From contig LSSN01001359.1 of NCBI GenBank assembly GCA_001970855.1, forward strand, positions 1 through 14,667: 14,667 nt of DNA, in the 5' to 3' direction. Shown here piece by piece: positions 1 to 8,424 of the stretch (the stretch's first letter is position 1; each line of letters begins with the position of its first letter). The notes below the pieces were generated by a model. That model made no database searches, was not told the origin of the DNA, and saw only the letters and a list, made by a program, of their open reading frames with translations. Origin of the DNA: Smittium culicis. Lineage: Eukaryota; Kickxellomycota; Harpellomycetes; Harpellales; Legeriomycetaceae. Position numbers and translations under genes: made by a program.

Positions 1-2313
1 GACGATTCTGAAGAAGCTGCTATCGTTCAAGACCTCTTGGCCGCTGAAGCTATTGCTGAATCCTCTAAAAGAGGCTTATGGAAAGTTAAAGGTGCAAAGC
101 CGATCAAACGCATAGTCTCTACCGACGATAACGACGCCCAATTCTTGAACTCATATAAAGGAAAGCCTATTAACGCTGTCATCGAACAAATCAGAGACGG
201 TGCCACTTTCAGGATTTATCTAAAATTATCTGGAACTTGGAAACTAATTACCCTACAGTTATCTGGCCTCAAATGCCCTATCGTCAGAGTTAACATCCCC
301 GGTCAACCTGACTTAGTTGAAGAATTCGGTCTAGAAGCTAGATCTTTTGTCGAAACCAGACTACTCCAAAGAGATGTAACTGTTATGCTTGAAGGCTCCG
401 CCGGAAACGGTATCTTCTTCGGTAGCATCAGACATCCTGCTGGAAACATCTCTGAACTTCTCCTCTCTTGTGGTCTCGCAAGAGTTGTAGATTGGTCTAT
501 TGCTATGGTTACTGGTGGCCCCGAAAAACTGAGAGCCGCTGAAACTTTGGCTAAACAAAAAAAGATCCGTTTATGGAAAAATTATACCCCCAAAGCCTCC
601 TCTTCATCTAATAGCTCCAACTTCCAAGCCACTGTTATCCGTATCGTCAATGGCGATACTTTAGAAATCATCGACAGCGACAACAACGAAAGAGAAATTC
701 AACTCTCCTCAATCAGGCAACCAAAAATTTCTGACCCTAAAACTGCCGGTTACGCTGATGAAGCTAAGGAAGTTTTAAGAAAAAGACTAGCTGGCCAGCG
801 TGTTAACGTAAAAATTGATTACCATAAACCTGCCCAAGACGGTTTCAAAGCTCGTGACTGCGCAACTGTTACCAGAGACGGCGTCAATGTCTCCGTAGAG
901 CTTCTCAAAAAAGGTCTTGCCAATATCATCAGGCACAAACAAACTGACGACCAAAGGTCTTCGTGCTATGATGAGCTTCTGATTGCTGATCTCTCTGCCG
1001 TTGAAAAAAAATTAGGCATTCACTCTGGTAAAGTCAAAGAACCAATTAAATACACCGACCTTTCTGGACAAGCTGCCAGAGCCAAATCCATTTTACCCCA
1101 TCTCAAACGCGCCGGAAAGCTAGCTGGTATCGTCGATTACGTATCTCAAGGCTCCAGATTTAGAATTTCTATTCCCAGAGAATCTACTAAAATAACCTTT
1201 GTCTTGGGTGGCATCAGATGCTCAAGAGCTGGACCCGACGCTAAAGACGCCTTAGGAAACGAAGCTTTACTATTCTCTAAAAAAAGAGTTATGCAACGCG
1301 ATGTAGTTATTGAAATTATTTCTGCTGATAATACTGGTGGCTTTATTGGAAATCTCTTTTACAGTAAAGAAACCAACTTGGGTATCGAACTTTTGAAAGC
1401 TGGTTTAGCCGAAGTTCACGAATACTCAGCAAGCCAAATGAGCAATGCTAACTTGTTCTTTAATGCTGAAAGTATCGCTAAATCTGCCCGCGTTGGTATG
1501 TGGGCCAATTATGACGAATCTGCTGAAAAAGCTAAAGAAGCTGAAATTTTACTTGCCTCTCAATCATCAAAGATCTCTGCTGTTCCAAACATTGAATTCA
1601 TTGATCTTTACATCTCTGAAATGCTTGATGCCAGCAACTTCTACATCCAAATTGCTAAAAAAGAAACTTTAGACGAATTAGATCTTATCATGAAAGAACT
1701 CTCCATTAGCGGAAAGCAACCTGTAGCTGGAGCTACTAAAGCTCCCAGAAATGGTGAACTAGTTTCTGCTAAATTCCCAAGCGATAATTGTTGGTACAGA
1801 GCCAAAGTCAAGAAAGTAATTGCCGGGCGTGAATGTGAATTGTACTCTATTGATTATGGTAATTTGGAAACTGTTCCTATAGAGAACATTAGACCTTTAG
1901 ACTCTAAATTGGCTGTCCTTCAACCAGTTGCTATTGAATCTAAACTAGCATTTTTGAAAACTCCAAAAGGTGACTACAAAGATGAGGCATTTGCCATGGT
2001 CGCCAAATCAGTACAAGGCAAAAAACTAACTGCTAACATCGAATCTCGATCTGGACTAGGAAACAATCAAACTTTATATCTAACCTTGTACGATTCTAGT
2101 ATTCAATCTAACCCTGATATTTCATCAAGTATTAACTCTGATATTATAAGAGCAGGATATGCTACTATCGATAAGAAAAACTCCGCTTGCCTTAGAAACC
2201 CTGCCGCAGCTGAAATTTTATCAAAGTTAGTTGCTGATGCCAAAAGAAGTAGAAATGGTATGTGGGAATACGGTGATATTGAATCTGATGATGAAGGAAA
2301 TGATAGATTCTAA
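1..2313 (+). CDS. SND1: Tudor-SN / SND1 (p100), multi-SN-domain Tudor nuclease-like protein, 5' partial
   Basis: Tudor-SN is a conserved RNA-binding and nuclease-like protein of the RNA-silencing, splicing and stress-granule machinery. The reading frame is open from base 1 and ends with TAA at 2311-2313, so 770 residues are visible; animal SND1 is about 910, so roughly 140 N-terminal residues (most of SN1) lie outside the window. The end of SN1 is seen as AESSKRGLWK (residues 17-26). SN2 spans about 55-195, with GLKCP, RLLQRDV and NISELLL. SN3 spans about 208-345, with DDQRSSCYDELL. SN4 spans about 370-505, with FVLGGIRCSRAG. The Tudor domain is at about 575-660, with WYRAKV and YSIDYGN carrying the aromatic residues expected of a methyl-arginine cage. 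The split SN5 follows and ends near GMWEYGD. An acidic tail closes the protein. Domain order matches the family exactly. There are no introns over 2.3 kb, unlike its neighbour, and codon use is richer in G+C than the flanks. Identification is very secure; the start lies outside the window. Confidence 0.97.
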   Translation, partial: DDSEEAAIVQDLLAAEAIAESSKRGLWKVKGAKPIKRIVSTDDNDAQFLNSYKGKPINAVIEQIRDGATFRIYLKLSGTWKLITLQLSGLKCPIVRVNIPGQPDLVEEFGLEARSFVETRLLQRDVTVMLEGSAGNGIFFGSIRHPAGNISELLLSCGLARVVDWSIAMVTGGPEKLRAAETLAKQKKIRLWKNYTPKASSSSNSSNFQATVIRIVNGDTLEIIDSDNNEREIQLSSIRQPKISDPKTAGYADEAKEVLRKRLAGQRVNVKIDYHKPAQDGFKARDCATVTRDGVNVSVELLKKGLANIIRHKQTDDQRSSCYDELLIADLSAVEKKLGIHSGKVKEPIKYTDLSGQAARAKSILPHLKRAGKLAGIVDYVSQGSRFRISIPRESTKITFVLGGIRCSRAGPDAKDALGNEALLFSKKRVMQRDVVIEIISADNTGGFIGNLFYSKETNLGIELLKAGLAEVHEYSASQMSNANLFFNAESIAKSARVGMWANYDESAEKAKEAEILLASQSSKISAVPNIEFIDLYISEMLDASNFYIQIAKKETLDELDLIMKELSISGKQPVAGATKAPRNGELVSAKFPSDNCWYRAKVKKVIAGRECELYSIDYGNLETVPIENIRPLDSKLAVLQPVAIESKLAFLKTPKGDYKDEAFAMVAKSVQGKKLTANIESRSGLGNNQTLYLTLYDSSIQSNPDISSSINSDIIRAGYATIDKKNSACLRNPAAAEILSKLVADAKRSRNGMWEYGDIESDDEGNDRF

Positions 2314-2363
2314 ACATAATCAATTAATCTCTCTTCTATATCTTTATAATAATATATACAATT

Positions 2364-2369
2364 AATAAA
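2364..2369 (+). terminator. Putative polyadenylation signal of the Tudor-SN gene
   Basis: AATAAA lies 51 nt after the Tudor-SN stop codon in a very A-rich stretch, a normal distance for a 3'-end signal. The convergent gene ends at 2673, so 2314-2672 is a tail-to-tail spacer holding both 3' UTRs; I see no gene in it. Such hexamers are common by chance in DNA this A+T-rich. Confidence 0.4.
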
Positions 2370-2512
2370 ATAAACAAAAAAAAATATTATACAATATCTG
2401 TCACTAGTTTTTTTTTTTTCGTTTTCTATTATAACCATCTAACAATTTATCATTTCAACTTAAAAATTATAATTTAAAGTCAATAAATTTATAAATTATG
2501 TGTTTATTTGTG

Positions 2513-2518
2513 CGCTAT
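2513..2518 (-). terminator. Putative polyadenylation signal of the eight-exon gene
   Basis: TTTATT on the plus strand reads AATAAA on the minus strand, about 155 nt beyond the stop codon at 2673-2675. The position is plausible, but the hexamer alone is weak evidence in this composition. Confidence 0.25.
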
Positions 2519-2672
2519 GCTAAAAGTCATGGTTTTCTGTATTAAATATAGATTTTTGAATTAAAACGGTTTGTGAAAAGAAAGTTATAAATTATAAACT
2601 AAACTTGAAATATTCATTCATTGCAGCTATTATAGCAATTTAAAATAATATTCGAATACATAAAGTCATTTT

Positions 2673-4580
2673 TTAAGGGTTATCATATTGACTAAGTAAG
2701 GCTTTCAGAGATTGTAACGCTTGATCAGGATCCACTTCGCCTGAGTCAGATTCAGAGCCAGAATCTGATAGCAAAACGATTAAAAGTAAAAAAAGATAAG
2801 AGTTATGTTAATAAATATGAAATAAAGCGAGTTAGAAAATCCAAAATAGACTAAAAAAAGAAAATACTATACAAATAAAAAAAAGAACGCCAATTAAAAA
2901 AAAAAAGGGCCTCATCGTACCTATTGCTGAGTAATAATTTTCGGAGCTTGACTGGTAATCAACGGGCGAGCTTTGACCTAAATAAGATATTTATTTATAA
3001 TTGCAAAATAAAAAATCAAAAAATTTCTAGAAAAATAATGATCAAAGAAACAATCACGAAAATAAATTGGTAAATATAAATAATAAAGTGGATAGTGGCG
3101 GAATATATAAAAATTAAAAGAAAAATGTAAAGAAATATGTGTTAAACATAAAGTAATTACCAATTTCAGGCGAATTTTTATCAAAATAGTCCATTGGGTT
3201 AGCATAGTCCTCCTATTTAATAGATTAAAAACATTAGAATAAAAAAAAATGCGTAATTTAGTAAATTAAGATGTGAAATTTAAAAAATAAGAAAAAATTA
3301 CGCTAAGTTGAAAGGTGTCATAAACAGGAGACGACAAATTGGGCGCATCATTAGACTTTGAAGGCTGAAGATGGTCCTCGCTATCGCTGGAGTAATCAGA
3401 AACATCTGGCGTATAACCAAGAATTGATCTATAGCGTTTCTGGTCATTAGATAAAACTTCAAGCTGAGACTGAAAATAGTTTTTAGTAGTTAGCAGCTGA
3501 TCTCTTTCTAAATCAAGTTGGTATTTCAAAACGAGTCTAAAGTCTATATTGCTAAAGATCAAGTTATTGAGGTTAAACAATCATGGCAACAAATGTTTTT
3601 ATAAAAGGTCTGTATTTGTTTATAAATAAGGATTTAATTTATTATGTTGCATACCTGTTAGAGTCGCTTCCAATCAAATCTGAAAAATGATATAGGTATT
3701 GCGGAGAGTATTAGAAAAAGTAAATAAATTTTAAAATTATAATAGAATAAGGAAAAAAAGCGTATAAGAGCATTTTATATAGATAAAAAACCTTTTATTG
3801 TTTCCTCAGAAATATTGTGTTTTTTTAGGTATTTATATAGCTTATTTCTTAAATCAGAGCTTTCAAAAAAGAAGTCAGAAAATCCTTTAGATTTTTCATT
3901 TTCAGGCTCTGAGAAATCAGTAGTAGAGTCGCTATTAGAATTTTGATTAGTAATTGATTCGTTTTGAGTTAACGATTTTGATCTTGACGGCAACAATAGT
4001 TGTGTCTGTGCTGAAGCTGAACCTGAGCCTGAGAAAGTTCTGCAAAAAAGGTAAAAATAACACAAGTAAAATAAAATTTTAAAAGAATAAAAAAATTAAA
4101 ATAGTAATATTATTTATGGTTTCTAAAAAAATCATAAGTGAAGCAGACTTGATTATTTACCTTTGATAAACGTTTTCAGACTGGTTGTTCTTTTTTGCAA
4201 AAAACTTATCGATCCAATCAAGCAGATTGGCTTCTAATTACAAAGGCACAATAGAAAAATTAATAAAATAAACAAAATAAAAAATATACTTAATAAAGCG
4301 AAATATAATAAAATTTTACTATGAGATTACGACTATAAATAAAAAATTAAAAAACATCAATACCATCTATGTTATCTGTGGAATTTCCTGTAGTAATATT
4401 GGTGCTCTGATGAATTTCGGAGGATAATTCATCATTATCAATATCGAGAGAAAAATGGGAATCTAAGCCTGAAACCTCAGCATCTACATCGCTTGAGCCA
4501 AAATAATCATGGTAGTTTGGGTTTGCACTCTCAAAATTTTCCTTATAAGGACTTGAGGGATTGGAAGAATTGACGCTCAT
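2673..4580 (-). CDS. Eight-exon gene for a 337-residue acidic, Ser-rich coiled-coil protein, family not recognised
   Basis: No single long frame exists here, but eight segments join through GT..AG introns with matching phase at every junction. The exons, 5' to 3', are 4580-4364, 4233-4161, 4039-3792, 3679-3655, 3551-3302, 3212-3161, 2977-2921 and 2764-2673. They total 1014 nt, a start plus 336 further residues and a TAA stop. Introns are 130, 121, 112, 103, 89, 183 and 156 nt. Donors are GTATTG, GTAAAT, GTTTTT, GTATGC, GTAATT, GTAATT and GTACGA; acceptors end TAG or CAG. The ATG at 4580 is the first in frame and has a TATA-like box 46 nt upstream. The protein begins with an acidic, low-complexity region (1-72), then ANLLDWIDKFFAKK (74-87), a Ser/Asn/Gln-rich linker, a charged helix with KLYKYLKKH, and a likely coiled coil at about 190-225 (LDLERDQLL, NYFQSQLEVL). 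An Asp/Ser/Tyr-rich tail follows, ending in a short helix (QALQSLKALL). There is no signal peptide or membrane segment. A nuclear or cytoplasmic adaptor or regulator is possible, but I do not recognise the family. The exon model is well supported by phase; donors 1 and 3 are the weakest points. Confidence 0.75.
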
Positions 4581-4625
4581 AGTATTCTAAGGGCTTATAT
4601 TACAGATGCGATGACATAGACAAAT

Positions 4626-4633
4626 TTAATATA
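4626..4633 (-). promoter_or_regulatory. TATA-like box of the eight-exon gene
   Basis: TATATTAA on the minus strand lies 46 nt before the ATG at 4580. Similar spacing is seen at the other candidate genes in this window (53 and 59 nt), which gives it mild support despite the A+T-rich background. Confidence 0.35.
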
Positions 4634-5476
4634 CCGATAGTTTTTATTTAAAGCAAGCTATATCTGATATTTGATTAAGAAATTCGCTATGAGAGTCCTA
4701 TTTAATAAAAAGAGGTACTAGATTTTTTCAAAAATAAATAATTGAGTATTCTTTAGAGTTGATGAAAGGATAAAGAAATATAGACAAAGATGCTTTGAAT
4801 TCAAAGAACTGATTTTGAAGGAACAAAGTTTTAGAATCTGATAAAACAAAACAGATAATTATTTCAGCATTAAGAATTTCGCGTTAGAAAAAAATTTTGA
4901 TATTTTATTTTCCAAAACGCGACTAATATTTCATTTAAAAATATGCATAATTTTATAGGGCATATGCAGCACATGCGTAAAAGCCAATAATGTTTAGTTA
5001 TGACCACACTCCGCTTTTAATGCCAATAATATAAAACTCAGAAAAAGCATTAGTATTCTAGCCAGTTACGTGCCTCTTTTGAAATTTGCGAATTTTTTTA
5101 TTTCACAATAACTAGACTACTTTTATCGTTTAAATACTGAACGACTATAAGTGGTTTTTAAAAGTTGATGGAATGTTATTTATACTATAAAATAGCTGAA
5201 AGGTAGATTTATACTTATTGGAATATATAAGACAAATAACTAAAATCAAATTCTCATACTAAATTCAAGTTATTCAAGAAAATTCAACTTCTAAAACCCA
5301 AAACCATTCACTTATTCTAGCTTTTTATGAAACTATTCTATCCGGTATCAAAATTTTTCATGCCACTATGTCTTTAAGCTTATTTAATAATCAATTGATC
5401 TGTAAATAGTTTATTTTATCGAAATTCAAAAAACATTAGTCAAATTCAATGATGTATTTTTTTTTATCTTGGTTCT
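4634..5476. other. Intergenic spacer between divergently oriented genes
   Basis: About 840 bp of A+T-rich DNA between the minus-strand eight-exon gene and the possible plus-strand small gene. A slightly less A+T-rich patch near 4960-5080 has alternating-purine motifs such as GCATATGC but no readable gene. A plus-strand stretch at 5131-5409 has few stops in one frame, but no start or splice structure that I can defend. Confidence 0.5.
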
Positions 5477-5484
5477 TATATATT
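5477..5484 (+). promoter_or_regulatory. TATA-like box of the possible small secreted-peptide gene
   Basis: TATATATT ends 58 nt before the ATG at 5543, a distance like that of the TATA-like boxes of the two minus-strand genes. It is weak alone and gains support only from that spacing. Confidence 0.3.
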
Positions 5485-5542
5485 GATTTCGATAATGATA
5501 GCAACAAGTATACTAATATTTTTTTATCTAGCTAATGAGCCC

Positions 5543-5838
5543 ATGAAAATTCAATTCTTATTTATCTTTAGCCTTTTCCCGTCCAACACTACTAGTAAAA
5601 GTCGATTTCTTGATTTGTTTATGATTTAAAATTATATTTATTATTTATAGTTATTCAACAATAAACAATGAATGGAATATCCACAGAATTGAGCTTTTTT
5701 TTTTAACGCTGTTGGCTATATTTTGTAGGTCAAAAATGGTCTACCTCCCGTGAAAGGATTAAGCGCTGTAAATTTATATTAGATATCTTATCAAAACTCG
5801 TGTACATCAAACCGAAAAGGAAAACTAAACTTAGCTAA
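5543..5838 (+). CDS. Possible two-exon gene for a 53-residue cationic secreted peptide
   Basis: Exon 1 (5543-5594) starts MKIQFLFIFSLF, a short hydrophobic leader, and ends at a GTAAAA donor. The intron (5595-5728, 134 nt) ends TTTTGTAG and is within the size range of the neighbouring gene's introns. Exon 2 (5729-5838) then continues in matching phase to TAA. The joined frame is 162 nt, or 53 residues. After residue 18 the sequence carries twelve Lys or Arg against two acidic residues, with a single Cys (about position 31), and includes SRERIKRCK and KPKRKTK. If real, it would be a small, strongly basic exported peptide, possibly an antimicrobial or host-directed effector; that role is inference from charge alone. 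The hydrophobic core is short for a signal peptide, and an open run of this length can arise by chance here, so confidence is modest. I do not recognise a family. Confidence 0.33.
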
Positions 5839-6101
5839 AATTTAATCAAACTCGAGGAATTTTTTAAGAAAAAAACACCTATTACAAAACAGAATTTTTA
5901 TTTTTATTTCTCATAAAAAGAGTATATTATAAAACTATACTAAATGATACGATAAGAAAACAAATATAAAACCTAATCCTATATTAAGTTGTTTTTGTTT
6001 AATCTTTGAGTAAAAAATGTTTTTTATACAATTTATATGTAGAGAAATTACTCAGTAAATATATATTATTTATCTAACAAAAAATAAAAAAATTGCTTTT
6101 T
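5839..6101. other. Spacer between the small plus-strand candidate and the DM9 gene
   Basis: A+T-rich DNA between two convergent candidate genes. It would hold both 3' UTRs. No further gene, RNA or repeat is seen. Confidence 0.4.
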
Positions 6102-6107
6102 TTTATT
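6102..6107 (-). terminator. Putative polyadenylation signal of the DM9 gene
   Basis: AATAAA on the minus strand (TTTATT on plus) lies 37 nt after the TAG stop at 6145-6147, next to a poly-A tract. Position is typical for a 3'-end signal. Confidence 0.4.
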
Positions 6108-6144
6108 AAAAATTTCAATTTACATCTGTTTCTTATTTGAATTC

Positions 6145-6723
6145 CTACGATGAAAAAATTAATACATTGTATGTATCAGGAACAACTATTTCATTTTTAT
6201 TTATACAGCTTAATCCGCCTGGAAGATAGTCACTTGCAGGATTAATACACACTTGACCGTCAATTACGCTTTGACCGATATATAATGGTAGCCCTCGATC
6301 ATCAAAGCCTGCAGGTATTGGATAAAAGTTTGTTCTATCCATAACTCCTTTTTGTGATACCCATTTAATTCCATTAGGGTCACCAGTCAGTATCTCACAT
6401 GATGAGCTAATTATATTTTTGTTATCTGCCAATCCGCTAAAAAATGAACCACTTGATGAATTACTAGCCGCTCCAGGAATCAAAGATTTCAAATACCTCT
6501 TTCGTGCTATATATATTTTATCTCCATTTGGGTTTACCCCGCCGATAATCGCATTTGAAGGAATACTATCTTTTGTTGCACTAACCCATTTCACTGGATA
6601 CTTTTTTTCCAAGAAATTTTCTATTATTATATTGAAATCACCATTAGTAGCAGCTGATATAACAAAAACGCTTTTTGATATAGCAATAATGCAGAAAAGT
6701 AAATTTATTTTAGGAATCACCAT
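6145..6723 (-). CDS. Secreted protein with two DM9 (DUF3421) repeats
   Basis: The protein has 192 residues and a TAG stop. I chose the ATG at 6723 because the open frame upstream has only a non-ATG codon at 6759 and because this start gives a classical signal peptide: MVIPK, then a hydrophobic stretch to about residue 24, with likely cleavage near ISA/AT. Two DM9 units follow, each opening with WVS: W46-V47 and W121-V122. Unit 1 has IPSNAIIGGVNPNGDKIYIAR and LIPGA; unit 2 has IPAGFDDRGLPLYIGQ and ends in TYNVLI. These match the family pattern W-V, P-(G/N)-A-(V/I)-x-G-G, D/N-x-x-G-x-x-(L/I)-Y-(V/I)-x-R, L-I-P-G and a final Y-x-V-L. A Ser/Gly-rich insert (87-97) lengthens unit 1. Mature cysteines are C109, C159 and C173, an odd number. 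DM9 proteins studied in molluscs bind mannose-type glycans; here a secreted or cell-surface carbohydrate-binding role is inference. A TATAAG-type box lies 53 nt upstream. The gene is single-exon. Confidence 0.85.
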   Translation of the reverse strand: MVIPKINLLFCIIAISKSVFVISAATNGDFNIIIENFLEKKYPVKWVSATKDSIPSNAIIGGVNPNGDKIYIARKRYLKSLIPGAASNSSSGSFFSGLADNKNIISSSCEILTGDPNGIKWVSQKGVMDRTNFYPIPAGFDDRGLPLYIGQSVIDGQVCINPASDYLPGGLSCINKNEIVVPDTYNVLIFSS

Positions 6724-6776
6724 TTTATAATGTTTTAAAAATATTTCATATCTGCGCAATTAAAGGCAAGCCTTTA

Positions 6777-6784
6777 CTTATATA
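6777..6784 (-). promoter_or_regulatory. TATA box of the DM9 gene
   Basis: TATATAAG on the minus strand, 53 nt before the ATG at 6723, within a local G+C-richer patch. It is the clearest core-promoter motif among the three upstream genes. Confidence 0.5.
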
Positions 6785-6799
6785 CATCTATCAGCACAA

Positions 6800-8277
6800 C
6801 TTATCGCCATTCCAAATTTTTCGGATTATATTAATTAATAAAAAGTAATAAGACCAAAAAGAAATTATATCTAATTTTTATAAATCACTTTTATGCTAAT
6901 ATTAATTAGATGTTATTCAATATTTAAGCAATCCTTTTGATATCAACCTCGCTTTTCAAAATTATGCGATTTTGTTTTAGATTTTGACTTATAAATCTCT
7001 TTTTTTTTTACTAATAAACTTTGATGTTGAATATAAATTTCCAAAAAAAAGTTTTAAAGTCAATTCTTATAATAAAGTGACTTAATATTCAGTTAGGTAC
7101 TTATGTTTTTTAAAAGCATATATGACTAAATAAAAAACAATCTTTATGCATAATGATATTTTTAATGTATTTAAATTCCTGCATTTATTAAGCTTATTGT
7201 GAAAATGTTCCGGTTAATAATTAAAATAAATAAGGCTTTCAGCTATCTATATTAATGCAATGCATTCTTATATTCTAGAAATTACTTTTTTATATAGATA
7301 CATTATGCATTAGATTAAAATAAAATTTTAATTCACGCTTTATGAAAAAATCATATGCTAACAAATTATTAATTTTTTGGGATAAAAAAAATATAAATAA
7401 CTTTACCCCTTTCCGAAGCCAATACTCTTGAACATAATTAAAAAGCATAGTTGGATAATATTGATAGTTCAAAAAATTCCAACCGCTCCGAAAAGAGTTA
7501 ATGTGCTAGAATTAAACTTTTTAAGAAAATTTTTCAATTTATCTATAAATGGTAGATCCTGAGTCAGAAAGCACCTTTTTATTGCTTATTATTGTTCCTT
7601 ATAGTTTCATATTACTATATTCATTATCTGAATTGGGAAGTATTTTGATTTTTCTAAATAATTATTTGTTTTATAAAATATTACTTGATAACAAAAGCTT
7701 ATTTTTTTTTCATTTGTGAATAATCCTATAAGGAAATCATGAAAAACTATTAATTTATATATAAACCCCTCTTTGTAAAGAGTCTCCTAGATGACAAAAA
7801 ATTTATATCCTTAGTTTTTTCTGATTGTACTCTCAATAAGCTTATTATAATAAAATTTTCATATAATATACAAAATACTTATAAATAAGAAAGAATTTTA
7901 TTGTAGTTTATTATTTTTGTACGTTATATACCCAAAATTTTGACGGTATTGACTTTAATGAAAAAAAAAAAAATTTTTAATTTTTTTACCTTGTTCATTT
8001 AACTTTAAAATTTTTTTTCATAAGCTCTTTCAGAGGTCATTGAATTTTTTTTTTGTTCTACCAAAATTTATTGGTCTAAAGGCAAATTTATTAAACAACA
8101 TGGAAAAATAAAAACTTATTGATATTAAATATAGTACATTCAATAAAATAGAATATTTACTTGGTTTAACCGATCATGGTTTAAATAAAAGTTAAAAGGT
8201 GTAGAACCTGGTAAGTGTTGAAAAATCAAAGTCTATATTTAATAAATGAGGTGTTTATTAATGAGGTACTATATAGC
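6800..8277. other. Gene-free A+T-rich stretch
   Basis: No reading frame here has a start, codon use or splice structure that I can defend. It contains many A or T runs (for example around 7960-7990). One 13-nt motif, ACCCCTCTTTGTA (7765-7777), recurs inside the decayed gene at 11795-11807. Small G+C-richer patches (7400-7500, 7765-7795) could be old coding remnants but cannot be read. Confidence 0.5.
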
Positions 8278-8305
8278 GTATATTGTATATTATATATTGT
8301 ATATT
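8278..8305. repeat. Tandem heptamer repeat, four units of GTATATT
   Basis: GTATATT occurs at 8278, 8285 and 8299, with ATATATT at 8292, giving four head-to-tail 7-bp units with one substitution. It is a short microsatellite. Just upstream, AATGAGGT is repeated twice 16 bp apart (about 8244-8267). Confidence 0.75.
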
Positions 8306-8360
8306 GAATTAAATCGCATAAATACATGTTTCCTAATAAATAAAAAACCATCTTTTTTAA

Positions 8361-8424
8361 TTAACTGAACCAATTCCCAGTTAAAAAGAAGCTATGAACG
8401 CGGCTAGTGGGGGTCAGTTAAAAA
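8361..8424. repeat. Cluster of inverted and direct repeats, possible terminal-repeat remnant
   Basis: TTAACTGAACC (8361-8371) is a near-perfect inverted copy of GGGTCAGTTAA (8411-8421), and CAGTTAAAAA occurs twice in direct orientation (8378-8387, 8415-8424). AGTGGGGGTCAG just before the right copy is far G+C-richer than the surroundings. The look is of the ends of a Tc1/mariner-like or miniature element, but no transposase, clear target duplication or second copy is visible. The class is a guess. Confidence 0.4.

Noticed and set aside
361..558. 65-codon minus-strand open frame inside Tudor-SN
   Set aside because: Antisense shadow of a secure coding region with no independent signal; the same holds for the 75-codon plus-strand frame at 1445-1672.
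2978..3205. 75-codon minus-strand open frame
   Set aside because: It runs mainly across intron 6 of the eight-exon gene in a different frame from the exon.
3552..3611. Use of the CAG at 3611-3610 as the acceptor of intron 4
   Set aside because: It is a better-looking acceptor than the chosen TTTAG but leads to an in-frame TAA a dozen codons later; the downstream acceptor restores the frame into the coiled coil.
3775..4065. Stand-alone 96-codon minus-strand gene
   Set aside because: It lacks an ATG-led promoter context, begins within an intron and has a TTTTTTGCAG acceptor at its true start; it is better explained as exon 3 of the eight-exon gene.
5131..5409. Plus-strand run with few stops, including about 49 open codons at the end
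   Set aside because: Runs of this length are expected by chance on six frames in DNA this A+T-rich, and no start or splice structure supports it.
6419..6730. 103-codon plus-strand open frame opposite the DM9 gene
   Set aside because: It is the antisense of a gene with clear signal peptide and domain matches; its protein has no recognisable features.
7290..7472. 60-codon minus-strand open frame
   Set aside because: Composition is typical of translated A+T-rich non-coding DNA (Phe, Tyr, Asn, Ile, Lys-rich) with no promoter or domain; likewise the 67-codon frame at 9476-9679.
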